Shown here: positions 1 to 13,490 of the stretch, piece after piece
How the letters are laid out: every line of letters starts with the position of its first letter
Position numbering within the stretch: the first letter of the stretch is position 1
Assembly (NCBI RefSeq): GCF_014851395.1
Contig: NW_024041150.1
Span: 39,927,437 to 39,991,436, forward strand
Length of the DNA stretch: 64,000 nt
Reading direction: 5' to 3'
From: Micropterus salmoides
Taxonomy: Eukaryota; Chordata; Actinopteri; Centrarchiformes; Centrarchidae
Notes under the pieces: generated by a model
Seen by the model: the letters and a program-made list of their open reading frames with translations, nothing else
The model's database searches: none
Told to the model about the DNA's origin: nothing
Position numbers and translations under genes: made by a program

Positions 1-3000
1 CAGTGGGAGCATTGAACTGGCCGTTTCCCTCACCGTTAGAGCCAAATTTCAACACAAGCTCTCCCTCTGGGGTGAAAACCTGAACCGAACAGAAAAACAG
101 AAATATATCAGGATCCATATTCATGTGATGTGTCCTGTTAATGTGTCCTTAAGCAACAAATGAAATATCTACCTATTCACCTGGATAACACTTGTCTAAA
201 GTTTTCATTTCATTCCAAATAGAGCAAAGGATATATGTGTTTATGTTCAGTCAATAAGGCTTTACCTTGACAGAGTGATTGTGGAAGTCAGTCACAATAA
301 TCTCATTGTTCTTGTTCACTGCTGCAAAGTGCGGACCTTCAGGACAGTGGCACAGAAACAATAAAAACAGGTTGTACTTTAAGTGCTTCCGCTAGCACTT
401 TCACGTACGCTTTCAGTACTTAGTGTGTACTTCATCTTATATTTGAACTCATTTCACAGCTTATAGGTAACACTTTAAATGTTTTTACTGATTACACGTA
501 ATTCAACACTTCAACTGTGTGAGCAATTCAACTGGCACTCAGTAATTAGACAGTGACTTCAATGGGCACTTCACCTGCTTTCAAAGCTTGCACTTAATCT
601 CACAATTTAACTGTTTTTATTCATCACACTTTAAATGGTATACCAGCTGGTGTAAGTGCTTACATTTAACATGTAACTGCTTTCAGTGATAACACTTCAT
701 CTAAGACTTACACTTACACTGACACTTTAACAGCTTTCAGGGATGAAACTTCAGCGTCTTAAAGTGACCTAAACTTGAACCGCACATGCGGTCAGGCACA
801 CATACATTTCCTTCTAAAACACTCTTAGTCAAATGATAAAGTAACTGCATGTGTGAAAGTAATATTGGTAATATGTGTGATTTAAATTAACTGGACGATG
901 AACATTCAGTCTATAAAACCTTCCAGACTGGCGTGGTTGTATACTGACTTATTCTTGCTGCTTTTTTATTCATTTCTGGACAGTCTCTTTCTGTGAACAA
1001 ATCTACCTACCTGCAAATTGCTTGTCACCGGTGCCGCGACTACCAAACTTGGTGATGAGCTTGCCCGTCAGCTGGAAGATGAAGACAGTGCAAGCTTTGT
1101 TGTCAACCACGATCACATGACCGTTTTGGTCGACGGACACTCCCTTTGGCCCCATAAGCCTCCCAGAGCCAAGCTTCGCCTAATGGACGCCAAATACAAG
1201 CAGCAAGAAGAAAGAACAATTAAACAAAACACAAAAAAATTGTTTTTTTGCATTAGAAAATCTACCAGCTGTCCTTGACAGGTTAAATATGGTTTATTCT
1301 TCTAAACTGATTCTCAATTAAATCAAATGAAACAAAATATATAAACAGTAAACCTTTATCCCTTAAAACCAAAAGGCACCTACCTTGAACTTGCCCTCAC
1401 AGGAGAAGATGCTGACCCACTTGTTGTCGTAGTCGGCAATGATGATGTCACCGCTGGGGTGCACGGCTACGCCCGTAGGACGCTGCAGTTGTCCCGGAGA
1501 CCGTCCCCGCACCCCAAAACGACTCTTGAATTCACCCTCGTTGGAGAAAATCTGAAGTGGGGAGACATGTGAGGACCCTTGTGTGCATACTTTAGCTTCT
1601 AAATCAACAACTAAATTTACCTTTAACCTTAAAACCAATTTGAACTCTCAGACAGCCATAAGAAGAAATGAGGACCGGACAAAGTATGCTATACCTGGAC
1701 ACACTGATTGTTGCTGTCAGCAATCAGGATCCTGCCGCTGGAAGAGGCAGCCACTCCTTGAAGGTTTGTGAACTCTCCTTTATTCCTCCCCTTCGTTCCT
1801 GCAGAGAACAGGAAAAATGAAATCAATTTCAAGCATCTGCTCTGGCTGTCATTGTTCTTTTAGACATGTTAATTGTGGGTGTACAGTAATATTGGTTTCA
1901 TCTGTAATTTTTGCACCAACCTTTGTCCTACACATGGTCAGACTGCTGAGGCTTTAACTGCCTCAGTTCCTTGAAATCATGGTTTGGACTGGGCCGACTG
2001 GTCAGGTAAGCCACTTTTAGTTAAGACCTTTTTGAATTGAATTATTGTTTCATTGTGAGGATAATAAACCCTTGAACCCTAGGCATTTTCACACCTATCA
2101 CTTCCCTTTTTTTGTTATAGTATAGCAATGAACACAAATCCAAGCATCAAAATATCTATATATTCTTTTGAGAAATTATGCATGTTATATCTTTTATAAT
2201 ACCTTTAGCTTCAATAGCTGTAATAATTGAATCACCCAAATCTCCTGGTTTATCTGCATTATTCTCCTCAGATGAACGTCTCACCGATTCTGAAGATGAG
2301 GTCATCCTCAATAGGGTTCTGGGTTTTGCGTCGTGGGGTGCCCAGGGCGCTGCTGGCCCTTTTGGAGCCCTTTTTCTTCTGGCCAGGGGACTTCCCTCGT
2401 CTCTTTGCCCCCTCAGAGGAGCCGGTGGACGGGGTGGCATAGGCTGCTGAGTTGGTTGCTGTGGTGGTGGAGGGGGAAACCTGGAAAGACAACGATGGAG
2501 GGGGAATACATTGCATACAAGAATTAATTTTAGATGTTTCAGTTCATGTGCATGTACCATGAAACTGTATAGTACATCTTTTCCCAAGCTTGTTGTTGTG
2601 ACCACACATGGGGTAGGCTCATTTTAATAAAGTCAAGTTTCATTTCAATTACAAAACTTGTTAAAAACCTTTATGTTGACTTGACATGGGAATTCGGCCC
2701 ATAGTTGTCCAAGTGTTGACCAAGTTGAAAGTAAACATTTACCCTTGTTCTGAAAATTAAGACAAAGCTCCAAACTTTCATCACTCACACACACCTCTAC
2801 TTCTGCCTCTAGGACCCTGCTGACAGTCAGTTTGAAGGGGCTTCCTTTGATGTGTTGGTCATAGAGACGGAGAGCCAATGAGAAGTCGCCTTCCTTCGGC
2901 ACTATGTACACAAACTCATATGTCCCATTCTTGTGGTCCACTATTTCACCGTCCACTATGCTGCCATCTGGGGTGAATACCTGGAATAACACACAGGTAA

Positions 3001-6000
3001 TGTTAAGTCATTGTTTGTGAATTTGTACACAGAATTGCACTGTATTTTATTTGAGAGGGGGCATAAAATGAACCTCAGCTGAAAGAATTGCGTTGCCACT
3101 CTTGCAGGCTCCTCCTGACTTATCTCTTGTCACTATGGTGACAGAGGCAGGATGTCCCACAACGCACTGCTCCAGGCCCACGCCCATGGCTTCGCTCTGG
3201 CTTGCAACCGCACTGTAGAAGCGGAGGAAGACAAGGTTGAAGAGGGTGGAACACATGGTTTTTAATGCAAAAATTGTTTTTAAGGTCTCACCTGGTCGTG
3301 ACGATGGTCCCCAGGTTGTGTATGGACTTCCTTAGCCCGTCTGTCTCCATCACCAGATCCAGCTGATCGTTCTCCTCAGGCTGGCACGGCATGCCGAGGC
3401 CAGCTAGCTCCACAAGCTTCTCCTGCAGCTCTCGCTCCAACTGCAGGCTAGCCACGCATGCCTCCCCAGCCAGAGCCTCCTCAGTCTGAGTACAGGATGC
3501 CATGATGTTTCCCTCTCCTCGGATCAGGCTGTCCACCTGGGCCTGGAGGACCTGGAGACAAATGATAGATAGTACTGTTGTAGTACTCAAGACCGGTCTT
3601 AAGACCACTTTTGATGGTCTTGGTCTTGTCCCGGACTTGACCGCATTTGTACTCGGTCTTGTCTCGGTCTCGGACATTGAGGACTCTGGATTTTATTTCA
3701 AGACCAGTCAAGACCATAACTTTGGGAATATCAATAAATTGCTTTTGCATTGTCTGATTTATTTGTTAACATTCTAACTTTGATGTAAAACGTGTTGCTT
3801 CAAATGCAACCAATAACCCTAATTAAAAATCTGTTGTTCCCGTTAACGACTGTCACCCCTCCCCGCGATGTTGAACATGGAAAAGGAGTGTTGAATAAAG
3901 ATGCTTACATTGATTGAGTGTTTGTATGTGGGCGTTTTAATGGGAATGTGGATCTTTCAGATCAATTTGAGAAGTACCTATGATCTCGTTCCACATTTGA
4001 TTGTGTCATCTAATGTGGGGAACTGGTCTTGGTCTTGACTCGGTCTCGCCCTCCCTTGGTGTTGGTCTCAACTCAGCCCCTAAAAGTCTTGGTCTTGTCT
4101 CGGGCTCTATAAACTCTGGTCTTGGTCTTGACTTGGTCTCGGTTTGTGCTGTCTTGACTGCAACACTAATAGATGTGTCTGAAGTTTTCTATTTTGTAAA
4201 GTAGCCCAGTGTCAAGAGAGGCTCTACTTTTATAACCATAAAAGATTCTTCATTCTGAAACTTTGCCAGACAACCAAAATCAACCGACCCTTTCAAACGT
4301 GAAAGCATGTACGCACCTTCTGTTTGAGTCCATATGTGACCTCTAGCTCCATCAGCAGGACACTCTTCCGCACATCCAGCTGCTTGTGCAGGTCCTCGAA
4401 GCTCGACTGGATGTCTTCTTCAATGGAAGCTCTCTGATTGGTCAGCTGTTGGAGGATCTCCTTAACGAAGGACAGGGCGTCTGCAATCTGAGGGAGCCTG
4501 GAGAGATAGAGGGAATGGGGATTCAACGGTGAAGCCAAAACCTTTAATTTCTTTCTATGTTTCTCATTCATTTGAAAAACAATATCAACACGGTGCACAC
4601 CTAGGAATACTCTGTAATCCTGTTTACCATATTAAATGTTCATATGTTAATGATTTCCTTTATTTCTGAATTAAAATGTCAGTGTTTCCCTCTGACCTCT
4701 GCATCCTGATAAATTGCTAATGAGAACGCAAGACACGCTGTGCACGTGTTTGTCATTGTGTGCTTGATGCTCCATGGTCCTGTATTTCCCTGCCTGTCCA
4801 CCAGATGTCAGCTTCTCCTGTTCACTCCATTAACTGTCTCTCATTAGTTACTTGTGCCGCTGTATTCCCTGTGTGTCCTTATGCTGTGGTGGAATGTAAT
4901 TAAGTACATTTTGAGTTTAGAGGTACTTGTACTTTACTCGAGCATTTACCTTTTATGTGATTCCAAAACATTTCAGAGTGAATCATTTTTAGTCCTCTCT
5001 GATTCCTACATAATTTTAATATCAAAAGTTAGTTACATTGCAGATTGAGATTTTGTATACAAAACAACACTCCTTTGCGTCGAAAGGACCCAGTTGAGGA
5101 GTTTTAGGCATTTGTTTAATCATAGATCCCCTACAGGATATATGTACAAATTAAACCACCGAAATATTAAACTGTAGACATAACAGTGACATTACAGTTA
5201 TTATAAATTTCATACATGAGTTAAAGGCAGCATAAAGAAAACAAAACCAAGCATCCCTTTACGATTTACATTACCATATTATCCTGATTACAAAAATACA
5301 GTCTTTCAGTTTGTCTTAACCACATTCACTGAGACCTCTACCTGTTCTGGACGGCCTCCAGCCTCTCCTGCAGGCTGCTGCGGTGCTTCTCCAGGACCTG
5401 GCTGAGGGGCACCTTAGGGTGCTCTTCATGGTCCGACACACAGTCCTCACAAAGCGCACACTCACAGGCTGAACAGTACAGCTCTGCCACCTGCAGATGA
5501 CAAGGTGAGCATCATATTTTTAAGATGTTTCTCTCTTTCTCGTACTTGTCAGTCTTGCTTGTCATGTGTAGCCAGTCAGTATAGTTAACTGTAACTAATG
5601 TATGAAATAAAGCAAGAATATAGCTCATATACAAAGGTCAGGTTCGGATCACAAGTTAAGTTAACAATTTTGGGAAATACGCTCATTTGTTTTTTTGCTG
5701 AGAGTTAGATAACAAGATCACTAAGATTCTGTTGTGGTAAGTTGTTAAGTACAGTTACATTGCTGGACACCAGGATTTGCAATTTCACCTCCTGGACACA
5801 CAATGACTTCCTGGAGTCTTGATGTCAGTTGAGGGTGCCAGGTAACCAGCTGAGACAGAAAAATCATGGCGCCCAAATAGTCCGGTACATAACCTCTGTA
5901 AAACAGCAACCCGTTGTTTTTACTCTTTGGTTTTCATATGGATTAAATAAACCGGATGTAGTAAGTTAATTAGTGAGCTTTAGAGGTTCTGGTAGGCAGA

Positions 6001-7355
6001 TTTAGTTAAATTTGGACAGTTTCCTGTCTTAATGCTAAGTTAATGCTTTAGCATACAAACATGACACACAGCGCATGCTGGCTGACCGAATACTGTGTGT
6101 GGAGCAGACAAGTCCATCAGGACCAAAACCTCTCGCCACAAAAACACTCCTTCCCATCTGCAACTAGCCCCCCCTCCCCCCCCCTCCCCCTTGCAAATGA
6201 TAGGAATGTTTCTGCACATGTAAATATTATTTCATTTCATATCACGCACAAACCTGGCACACTGCACATATTTGTTGTCAATTGTTAATCTTTGTTGTTG
6301 TATATTTTTTATATTGTCAATTTATATTGTATATGTACACAATACCATTGAAACACGTCTTTCCTCTGCAAATAGTTGTATTATTTTTCTCTATTCTCTT
6401 ATTATTCTTATATAACATGCATTGTCTAATCCATATTTATATATTTCCATATTTATTTATGTCAACTGTATGTTTGTCTACGTGTAGCACCTTATCACCA
6501 AAGCAAATTCCTTGTATGTGTAAAACACTACTTGGCCTTAAAGCTCCTTCTGATTCTGATTCGTCTGATACTGATTCAGTGCCAAAATAATAAAAGTTAA
6601 ATGGTTTAGGTGGCAACAAATTCTTCTCATTGCACTGAAATGCAAGGTTGTGGCAGAGTTCTGCTACCCAAACCAAACTCAACAGGTTCAGAAAGAGTTC
6701 CAGGTGGTTTGATTGGTTTTCAAATGTAATTTCAAATGTCTTTTTTGCTCTGACTGACTCTACATGAATCTGACATGCTTGCATGTCATATGGTGCAAAA
6801 GGATATTCTATCCCCAGTAGGAAGAGGAAAGTGATTAAATGCAGCCAGTACGTGTAGCTTACTGTCTGCAATGGAGGAAGTATAGCAAAGCGTTTCATTA
6901 TAAAGGGTTTCCAGTCTGGTTCAGTAGAATAAAAACTTATGTAGGTAGGGTGTGGGTTCTTTTGCCCTGTGCAGAACACAATGTCAGGTAGCAAACAATC
7001 ATCTTTTTGTGCTAACTCAAGTTCTGATAGTTGGATTTTTGAAAAGACGTGAATGGAAAATTACTTTCAAGGTTTTGGTTACTGATGCATGTATTAGTTT
7101 GATTGTCGTGTGTGTTTTGAATTGTTTACATGCTCACAAACCTTGAGCGTGATATAAGGGATCTATACAGGGTATTCACAGGTCATGACTGTACAGAGTT
7201 TCTCAATGAGAACAATGAGCCCCTTGTGTGCTGCATTCCTACCTTCCCTGCATGTTGCGGGCAGGCGTTTTTGCCGGGCGGAGCCTCCAGGACGGTGCAC
7301 TCCTCACTGCTGCTATCTGGGGAGTGTTGGTGGGCCTCCATCAGCGAGAGGCAGC
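1..7355 (-). CDS. trim2: TRIM2-like tripartite-motif NHL protein, partial
   Basis: The TRIM2 family are B-box/coiled-coil/filamin/NHL proteins, normally RING E3 ubiquitin ligases that are prominent in neurons. Exons in transcription order are 7243-7355, 5342-5490, 4317-4497, 3292-3551, 3074-3212, 2795-2980, 2285-2480, 1695-1798, 1384-1551, 1011-1179, 266-336 and 1-79. All have GT-AG ends and matching phases, giving about 605 codons. Visible in order: a B-box (CPQH, then YCSACECALCEDC), a coiled coil (LTNQRASIEEDIQSSFEDL), a filamin-type repeat (DHKNGTYEF, LYDQHIKGSPFKL), a Lys/Ser-rich linker, and NHL repeats (GRSPGQLQRPTGVAVHPSG, DNKWVSIFS, GPHFAAVN, DFHNHSVK, GEGNGQFNAPT). LYDQHI-GSPFKL and the rnf175/tlr2 neighbours favour TRIM2 over TRIM3. 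The last NHL exon lies left of base 1. The first exon found starts just after the RING region, and I found no RING exon (see findings). Introns hold the repeats listed separately. Confidence 0.9.
337..1010. other. Intron of the TRIM2-like gene, no feature
   Basis: This is AT-rich intron sequence between two NHL exons. Loosely repeated short phrases such as 'cacttcaact' and 'acactttaa' recur between about 370 and 740, as in a decayed short-period tandem repeat. I see no gene or recognisable transposon. Confidence 0.5.
3576..4165. mobile_element. Non-autonomous inverted-repeat DNA transposon (MITE) in a TRIM2 intron
   Basis: The left end reads gttgtagtactcaagacc and the right end, reverse-complemented, reads gttgcagtcaagac, so the segment is bounded by imperfect terminal inverted repeats. 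The interior is rich in repeats of 'ggtcttggtcttgactcgg' near both ends, with unique AT-rich DNA between. No transposase frame is present. It lies inside the intron between exons 3292-3551 and 4317-4497. The superfamily cannot be assigned because no clean target duplication was found. Confidence 0.6.
4498..5341. other. TRIM2 intron with a dispersed-repeat fragment
   Basis: Bases near 4885-5000 (ggaatgtaattaagtacatt, then gtactttactcgagcat, then aaaacatttcagagtgaatc) resemble a very common fish dispersed repeat, without recognisable ends. The rest appears to be unique intron sequence. Confidence 0.4.
6055..6600 (+). mobile_element. Relic of a Rex1/jockey-like LINE (endonuclease scrap plus 3' end)
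   Basis: Bases 6066-6110 (cagcgcatgctggctgaccg, then atactgtgtgtggagcagac) match the endonuclease region of the LINE at 42,070-42,110 almost base for base. They are followed directly by the 3' untranslated part (gcacatgtaaatatt, also at about 42,815), and the relic ends in a gattctgattc-type tail near 6,560. It is an internally deleted copy inside a TRIM2 intron. A poly-C run occurs at about 6,169-6,189. Confidence 0.6.
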
Positions 7356-7385
7356 CTGGTGGGTGTGAACCTCCGAACACACCCC

Positions 7386-7847
7386 TTATTCCACACTGAA
7401 GCCAGGGGAAGGGGCTAGATGTTCAGATACAAGGTTTCCTACTGTCTGTATTGTTTGCTTTTGTAAACTCGTTGTTTCACACTTTATTCCATTGTCCATG
7501 CAAAAGGAAGGGGCAAAACATTCAAATGAACTCCTTATGAAAACTCTTGGCACATGTTGGATCTTGGGAGAGGCACGGCTTTTGCTGTCAACGTAATTTT
7601 TCTCTGCAGCCAAGAGGAGGGGATAGACATTCAGACACGCTCCTTTCTGAAGGCTGCAGTCAAATCTGAGGGAATAAACCTCCACAAATTGCCTTGCTTG
7701 CAGGACTTTTCCGCACCCAGAAAAAGAGTGCTGAAAAATCAAATGTACACTTTTGTCAGAGCGGTCATTTCTTGATCTCTCTGCAGCAAGAAGAAAGGGG
7801 GGCTTACATTTCAGACATGGCCTTTGTTTGAGCCTGCAGTCAGTCAA
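7386..7847 (-). repeat. Degenerate tandem repeat with a 153-residue open frame
   Basis: A unit of roughly 85-115 bp containing a purine-rich core and then 'acattcag' recurs at about 7,399, 7,493, 7,606 and 7,783. A possible weaker copy lies near 7,698. On the minus strand the whole stretch is open for 153 codons, and the product repeats itself: DCRLKQRPCLKCKPPFLLAA near the start and DCSLQKGACLNVYPLLLAAE later. It sits immediately upstream (in the gene's sense) of the first TRIM2 exon found. I do not recognise the protein. It may only be a diverged minisatellite that happens to stay open. Confidence 0.45.
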
Positions 7848-8349
7848 ACTCAGTGTACTTTATTCCATTACATTCCTGTTGGTTAAAAGAGGTTCCAGGC
7901 ATCCAAAGCACTACTGATTTTCCATTTAAAAGGTCCTTCTGCTTCCTTGTATTGTCTCTTCCCAGAGCAATATATTTCTCTTGAAACACAAAAATGTCAA
8001 TCCTCTTTAGGTCTGATTTTGTGTTCATTTAATTCACAGAGGGTTCAAACTGAGGACAGCCTCCATGAGTCCTGGGGAGAAAAGAGAGGCATGAGGATTA
8101 GGTGGAAAAGTAGATAAACATGTTGGGGAAAAAACTTCTGCTCTTTACTCTTGGCTGTGTACATCAGTTTAATGATTTAAGGTAGTATTTGCTGTTTGTT
8201 CTGGAGAATTTACTGTGCACAATGGGACAGGAAAAGGTGAGATATCTAAAATGTTTACATAATTCTGGATGTTGTTAATTTATGATGCATGTAAAAGTGA
8301 AATGAAATACACAACCAGGTAGTTGAGGTTCATTTTCAAATGTAGTTTC

Positions 8350-9095
8350 TAGGGCTGTCCCCGACTAAGGATTTATATAGTCGAATCAAAATTCACTCGC
8401 GGCGATCGAGGACACACGGTAGCTCCGCTTTAATCTTGAGCAGCTGCAGATCTGCAGTCTCTATTCATTCAACTTACACTGATACACTAAATTTCCAGCT
8501 TTAAACTGAGGCTTCTTGACGACCCTTTTCTCTCTCTCGCCTGTCATTCACTGGTCTTGTGTGAGTTTTTCGTGCATTTCATGCTGCTGACAACTACATG
8601 CACGTCGTTGTTCCTCGCGGGTCTATTTCAAGCAGCCGGCTATTTAAAAACAATAAAATATTCTTTCTGTGGTTCATCAACAGTGATAAATTATCCGAAA
8701 GTCCCGCGAGGGGCGGACAACTCTGCACAACACTAGTGAAGCTGGGGCTCCGTGTCTTCAGCAACTGTTCCTCTTCTGCCACCACACACACGCACTGACG
8801 ACCCAGGGTTAGGGTTACAATTTTGGATTTCTTTACGCACTTTAAAAACATTTATTGAAAGTTTTATTCTTTTTACATGTTTATTTACAGCATTAAACAT
8901 TGAAATGTATTTTTAATAGGCTTTATATTAATTTATTGGGAGAAAACTGGTAGTTCTATGTAAAATCAGACTTTGAGCACCCCCATATCGCCAAAGTGCC
9001 ATGATCCTTGTTTCGCTGCAAAGCTTTGACTGTGAGATTGACGGTCGAATCAGTCCATCGAAGCATCAAGTCTTTGACTATTGGGGGTCAGCCCA
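8350..9095. mobile_element. hAT-like MITE
   Basis: The left end is tagggctgtccccgacta. The right end, reverse-complemented, is tgggctgacccccaatag. Both sides also carry a 'gtcgaatca' subterminal motif. The ends and the gggctg(t/a)cccc pattern are typical of small hAT-type elements of fish. The flanking 'gtagtttc' and 'agtagtac' are only a partial match for an 8-bp target duplication. No transposase frame is present. Confidence 0.6.
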
Positions 9096-11222
9096 AGTAG
9101 TACTGTATCACTATGAAAGGTCAGTGTGTCTAAAGTTGCAGTTCTTTTAAACACCACTAGATGGTACTCCAAGAGAACTCTGTATTGAAGGGAATGGGAA
9201 AACCCCCAACCTGTATTTCCTCCAGGGTGTTTCCCTTAACTGACTGTTGTCTAATGTCGAGATCAGACTACATAATGTTTGTCATTGATTCTTGCTGTGA
9301 CTTGGCTTAGAGACACAGAAGACTATACAGTGGACCTCAACACGCAAACATTCCCAGTCTTCCCCACTATAGGAATTCCCATATGTTCCTTCCAGATGGT
9401 GCAGTAGATCTCCTCACACCCCTAATTAATTCCCAAATGGTATATTCCGTAGTGGGGAACATGTGCAGCAGGTACAGGAACAGATGGTACGATCCACATA
9501 TGGGGGGGTAGGAGAGCTGTGCAGCATGAAGGACCAACAGTGAGACGTGAACAAAGAGTAAGATGCTAACACAGCGCTTCTAGGAGCTGTAATGTAGGTC
9601 ACAGAAATGTCTTCAAAGTGACGGAAAGAGGGAGAGAGAGATGGGAGTGAGGCTGTGGTTTCCACGGCAACAGACTGCATGGGGAGGGGTGAAGAAGAGG
9701 TACAACAAAAAGAGAAGTAGTCAGGGGACCTTTACTCCTAAAATCCTATATTTAACAGTCTGTGTGCTTCACAGAGCACAACGATGAGCGACACACAGAT
9801 GATGTGGGATCAGTATGAACACCGAAAACCTGCCTCATCTGGACCACATGGAGCCTGAGACATGTGTCTGACAGGTCCAACAGGAAGGAGAAAAAGAAAT
9901 AGCCTGATTAATTAAAGTCAACTTTAGCTGAAATGTACGCTGCACTGGACACATTCTGCAGAAGTGCTCATTGCAGATGTGGGGCTGAGAGGTGGAAATG
10001 TCACTCAATTAAATAAAACATTTTAATTTAAATTTTTACTGCGTTTTTGTGTGTGTGTGTGTGTATTGTTTTGTTTTTGTGCAACCCAATGCAACTACTC
10101 AGCAATAAAGTCTGCCTTTATATATAATGAAATATAATATAATGTTCAGTTTTGAACATTTGACTATGTATTTATTATTAAGTGTTGCTTTAACTGTTCT
10201 GCCTACCCAGTTTACAAACATTAGGGTATTGGTATTGGGTTACATTAGATTTTACAGGTGCATTTTACAGGTGCACTTTGAATTACCTTGTTGTTAAATT
10301 GTGCTATACAAATAAACTTGCCTTGCCTTACCCTATAAAGTGGCCATTAAGACTATTTTTTTTTTAAATTTTCTTATGTATTTTTTATTTGTCTATTTTA
10401 TGGTTCACTAAAATACTAAAATAACATATTCAATTACATTACTGTTTAAAAATGGTAAATAATAAAAACAGATTATAATTATAATGTTGTTAAAGGTGGT
10501 TAAAAATGTTAAATGTCTTCTATGCACATCACAGTCCCATTTGTTTTCTTTCTCTTTGAGATTGCTGTAACTTCACTACAGGCTAGAGTCATTAAAAACA
10601 CAGATAAGAGCAGAAATGTAGAAGTTATGATGAAGCTCTGCTGTGTGAATGTTGGGTGAATAACTTCTGATGACAGACAGGTAGTCTCTGACGTCTGCCT
10701 GTCTGTCATTCTCCTCTCCATCTTATCCGTTGTGCCTTTTATTCCTGGTTTGGTGCTTCATGTCTCTCTTCCAGTCTGTGTTTTTACAATATCTGTGTGT
10801 AAAATATGATCTGAATATTCTTATGAATAATTTATACAGGGGAGGGATTATGGATATGAGTTCCCTGTGATCTTGTACATAATCCTGTTTTAACACCTCC
10901 TCCCCCCAAGTATTCTGCTCAGACTACACAACCTTTCCGACATGAACATAGTCTAACACAGACAAACACACACTGTACGTCTGTCTGACACACACAAGCT
11001 TATCACACACACACAAAGATAACTTATTTTCTCTGATATTTTCTGTTTTGATTTCATTCTCTAATGCAAATAACATATAATCTTATTTTTTTTCAGACAG
11101 ACAAATATTTATTTACACAAAGACATGCAGAATTGCTACACCCCCACCTTTCATTCAAGGATTCTCTGCAGTACAGTGCTGCAATGGATTACGGGGCGAC
11201 AGTGAGGCTCTATTTGCAGGGT

Positions 11223-11265
<43 letters not shown>

Positions 11266-11570
11266 CTGGGCCTTGTGACACTGGTGACTGTTTGTAACTG
11301 TCACTTACAGAGAGCGAGACAAATGAACACTCTCTTTCTTTCTCTCTCTACAGAATATAAATTCATCTATTCGTCTATATTTTGAATTGATGTGTATGTT
11401 ATGTGGCATCACAGAGATATTTGCTGGCCATTGTGTGGTTGAGTTTGCTGAGGGTCTGTATGTCCAAGCATAAGTTTATATGTGTCTGTGTGTACTTGGA
11501 CTGGATGCACATTGCTTTCACACCTATGAGGGATTGACAGGAAACAATGCAGCATGTAATGCAGTATAAT
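9096..11570. other. Non-coding stretch with short repeats only
   Basis: I see no gene. It holds a short GT run at about 10,050, a LINE-type 3' tail (tgctatacaaataaacttgc, about 10,300-10,320) and AT-rich unique DNA. It probably lies in the first intron of the TRIM2-like gene if the exon at 15.5 kb is real. Short open frames here have no recognisable motif. Confidence 0.4.
11220..11264. repeat. (GT)n microsatellite
   Basis: About 22 nearly pure GT units, with one GA interruption near the start. Confidence 0.9.
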
Positions 11571-11579
11571 TTATAACCC

Positions 11580-11945
11580 TAACCCCATAACAAAGGCTGA
11601 TCGTGCTTTTTCGGTAGTGGCCCCAAGGTTGTGGAATGAACTTCCCATTTTCATTAAATCATCCCCAACCCCTGAGACCTTTAAGTCTCGTCTGAAAACG
11701 CATTTTTATTCTTTGGTGTTCGAGTCAGTCTAGGGACATCCATCATTCACTGTCCTGGTTGCTGCATGTTTCTGTTTATGGCTGCATGCTTCAAAATTGT
11801 AGCATGTTTTATAATCGTAATTCCGTCTTTATCCGTTTAAAAAATATATATTTTTGTTGTTTTAATTGCATAACTTTGTACAGTACTTTGTTCAACAGTG
11901 GTTGTTTTTGAATGTGCTTGATAAATAAATTAACTTGACTTGACT
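11580..11945 (+). mobile_element. 3' end of an L2-like LINE
   Basis: On the plus strand, bases from about 11,605 encode FSVVAPRLWNELP, then TPETFKSRLKTHFYS and a stop. This is the very C-terminus of the LINE ORF2 protein so common in fish. An AT-rich 3' tail ends in 'aataaattaacttgacttg'. The copy is truncated on its 5' side. Confidence 0.7.
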
Positions 11946-13490
11946 GTTGGATACTTTCATAAACTTGTCTCTTGCTAGTTTCTCCAAAGTTACCCACCCC
12001 AGCTTTAAAAGCGTTCAACTACAGAAACATTAGGCGGCTTTTATTGTGAAGCAGTCGCAGAAAAGGCAAAGTATGTCATTGAGTTTGGCACAGGATGCAA
12101 TCATTCATCAAAAATACACCTTTCAATTTTTTTTACTCAGAGGATAATTGTTTTATTTTTTGCAAGGGAGTAAAAGAAGAGTGAGGAGCAGCCACAGTGA
12201 GCTGTTAGATGAACAGCTGCAGGTGACAGGCTGCACAACTCCTGCTGTTGCGTGGAAAACTACTGTCATGTCCTGTGCATGAAATCAGACCAAGCTCGGT
12301 ACACGATGGAAAAAGACTGATAATTGACGAACTTCTTGAATCTTATCTTATTAAAACAATGTCAGTTTGTTTAGCTGCACTGTACACAGGTGCACCATAC
12401 TTATATTTTCATGGCTCACAGAACATAACACTGAATGAATCAAAACAAGGCAAAATGTAGATTTGCTGAAAACATTCATAGTATTTTATTCTCTGTTGCT
12501 TTCTCCTGTATTTTGTTGTTATCGTCTTGCTGCACATGACACTCTTTGATAAAGCCCCCTAAAAATACTCTCAGACACTTTAAGTTAGTCAGAAGTACAA
12601 TGTAAATATGCAATCCTCTGCACAGTTCACTTGCATGTGACTACTTACTACTTTTGATACAACCTTTTTCTTTTTACATTTTCTTGTTTTCCTATATTTC
12701 TGATCCTCACTTCTTCAAAGAGCTGTCTGAGGGTTAATTCTCGGCTTTAGCCCTCACAGGCATGTTAAGTATAATATAAATAATAATGTGTGTGTATTTA
12801 CTGCCCTGCCACATTGATGTGCCCAGTTTAATGTTCTCTGCAGATGTGCTATAAAGTTCTGCTGGCTCTCAGCAGTGCAGGATTTATTCACTGAACCTTA
12901 ATGTATTTCATTTTTATTGTACTGCAGCTTTTAATTCATTGAGGGAAAGTCAACTGCTCTGTAGCTCTAAATGACAGAGATGCTCATACATGCAGCCTCA
13001 GCCCTGCTGGAGCCCTGCTGGAGACCTGCTGGAGCTTGCCGTGCTGAAAAACAACACAACACAAGTGGTTGGATTACTTAATAGTCTTTTTTGATCATTT
13101 AACCACTTTAGTCAAGATAAATATTTTACCATGACATTTGGTGGAAATATTTATGTTCCCCTCAGGATAAGTTGTAATGAATTTAGTGCCATCATACTTA
13201 GTTTTATGGCAAAATACTATCAAACTAATGACATTCCCATCAGCCTCAGTTGCACGCAGTGTTAAGCGCTAGACAATTAGAAAATTCTACCTGCTAAACA
13301 TCAGCATGCACAACATTGTGAGCTTGTTAGCATGCTGACGTTAGCGTTTAGAGCTTAAAGTCCAGCCTCACAAAGCTACAACTTTTGGTTGTGACCTGGT
13401 GTATCGATAAAGACAATAGACAAAAATCATATTTGGAATACTTTTCTGGTAATTTTGTACATACTCTTTGTGCTTCTTGTTGTGTGTTAT
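11946..13490. other. Non-coding stretch, nothing recognised
   Basis: AT-rich DNA without gene structure. A short direct repeat of 'gccctgctggag/gacctgctggag' occurs at about 13,000-13,030. No exon, RNA gene or transposon end was recognised. Confidence 0.4.

Noticed and set aside
8040..8075. Minus-strand acceptor followed by GLMEAVLSLNPL, resembling the start of the TRIM2 B-box exon
   Set aside because: It runs into a stop after a few codons and has no donor. Probably a chance match.
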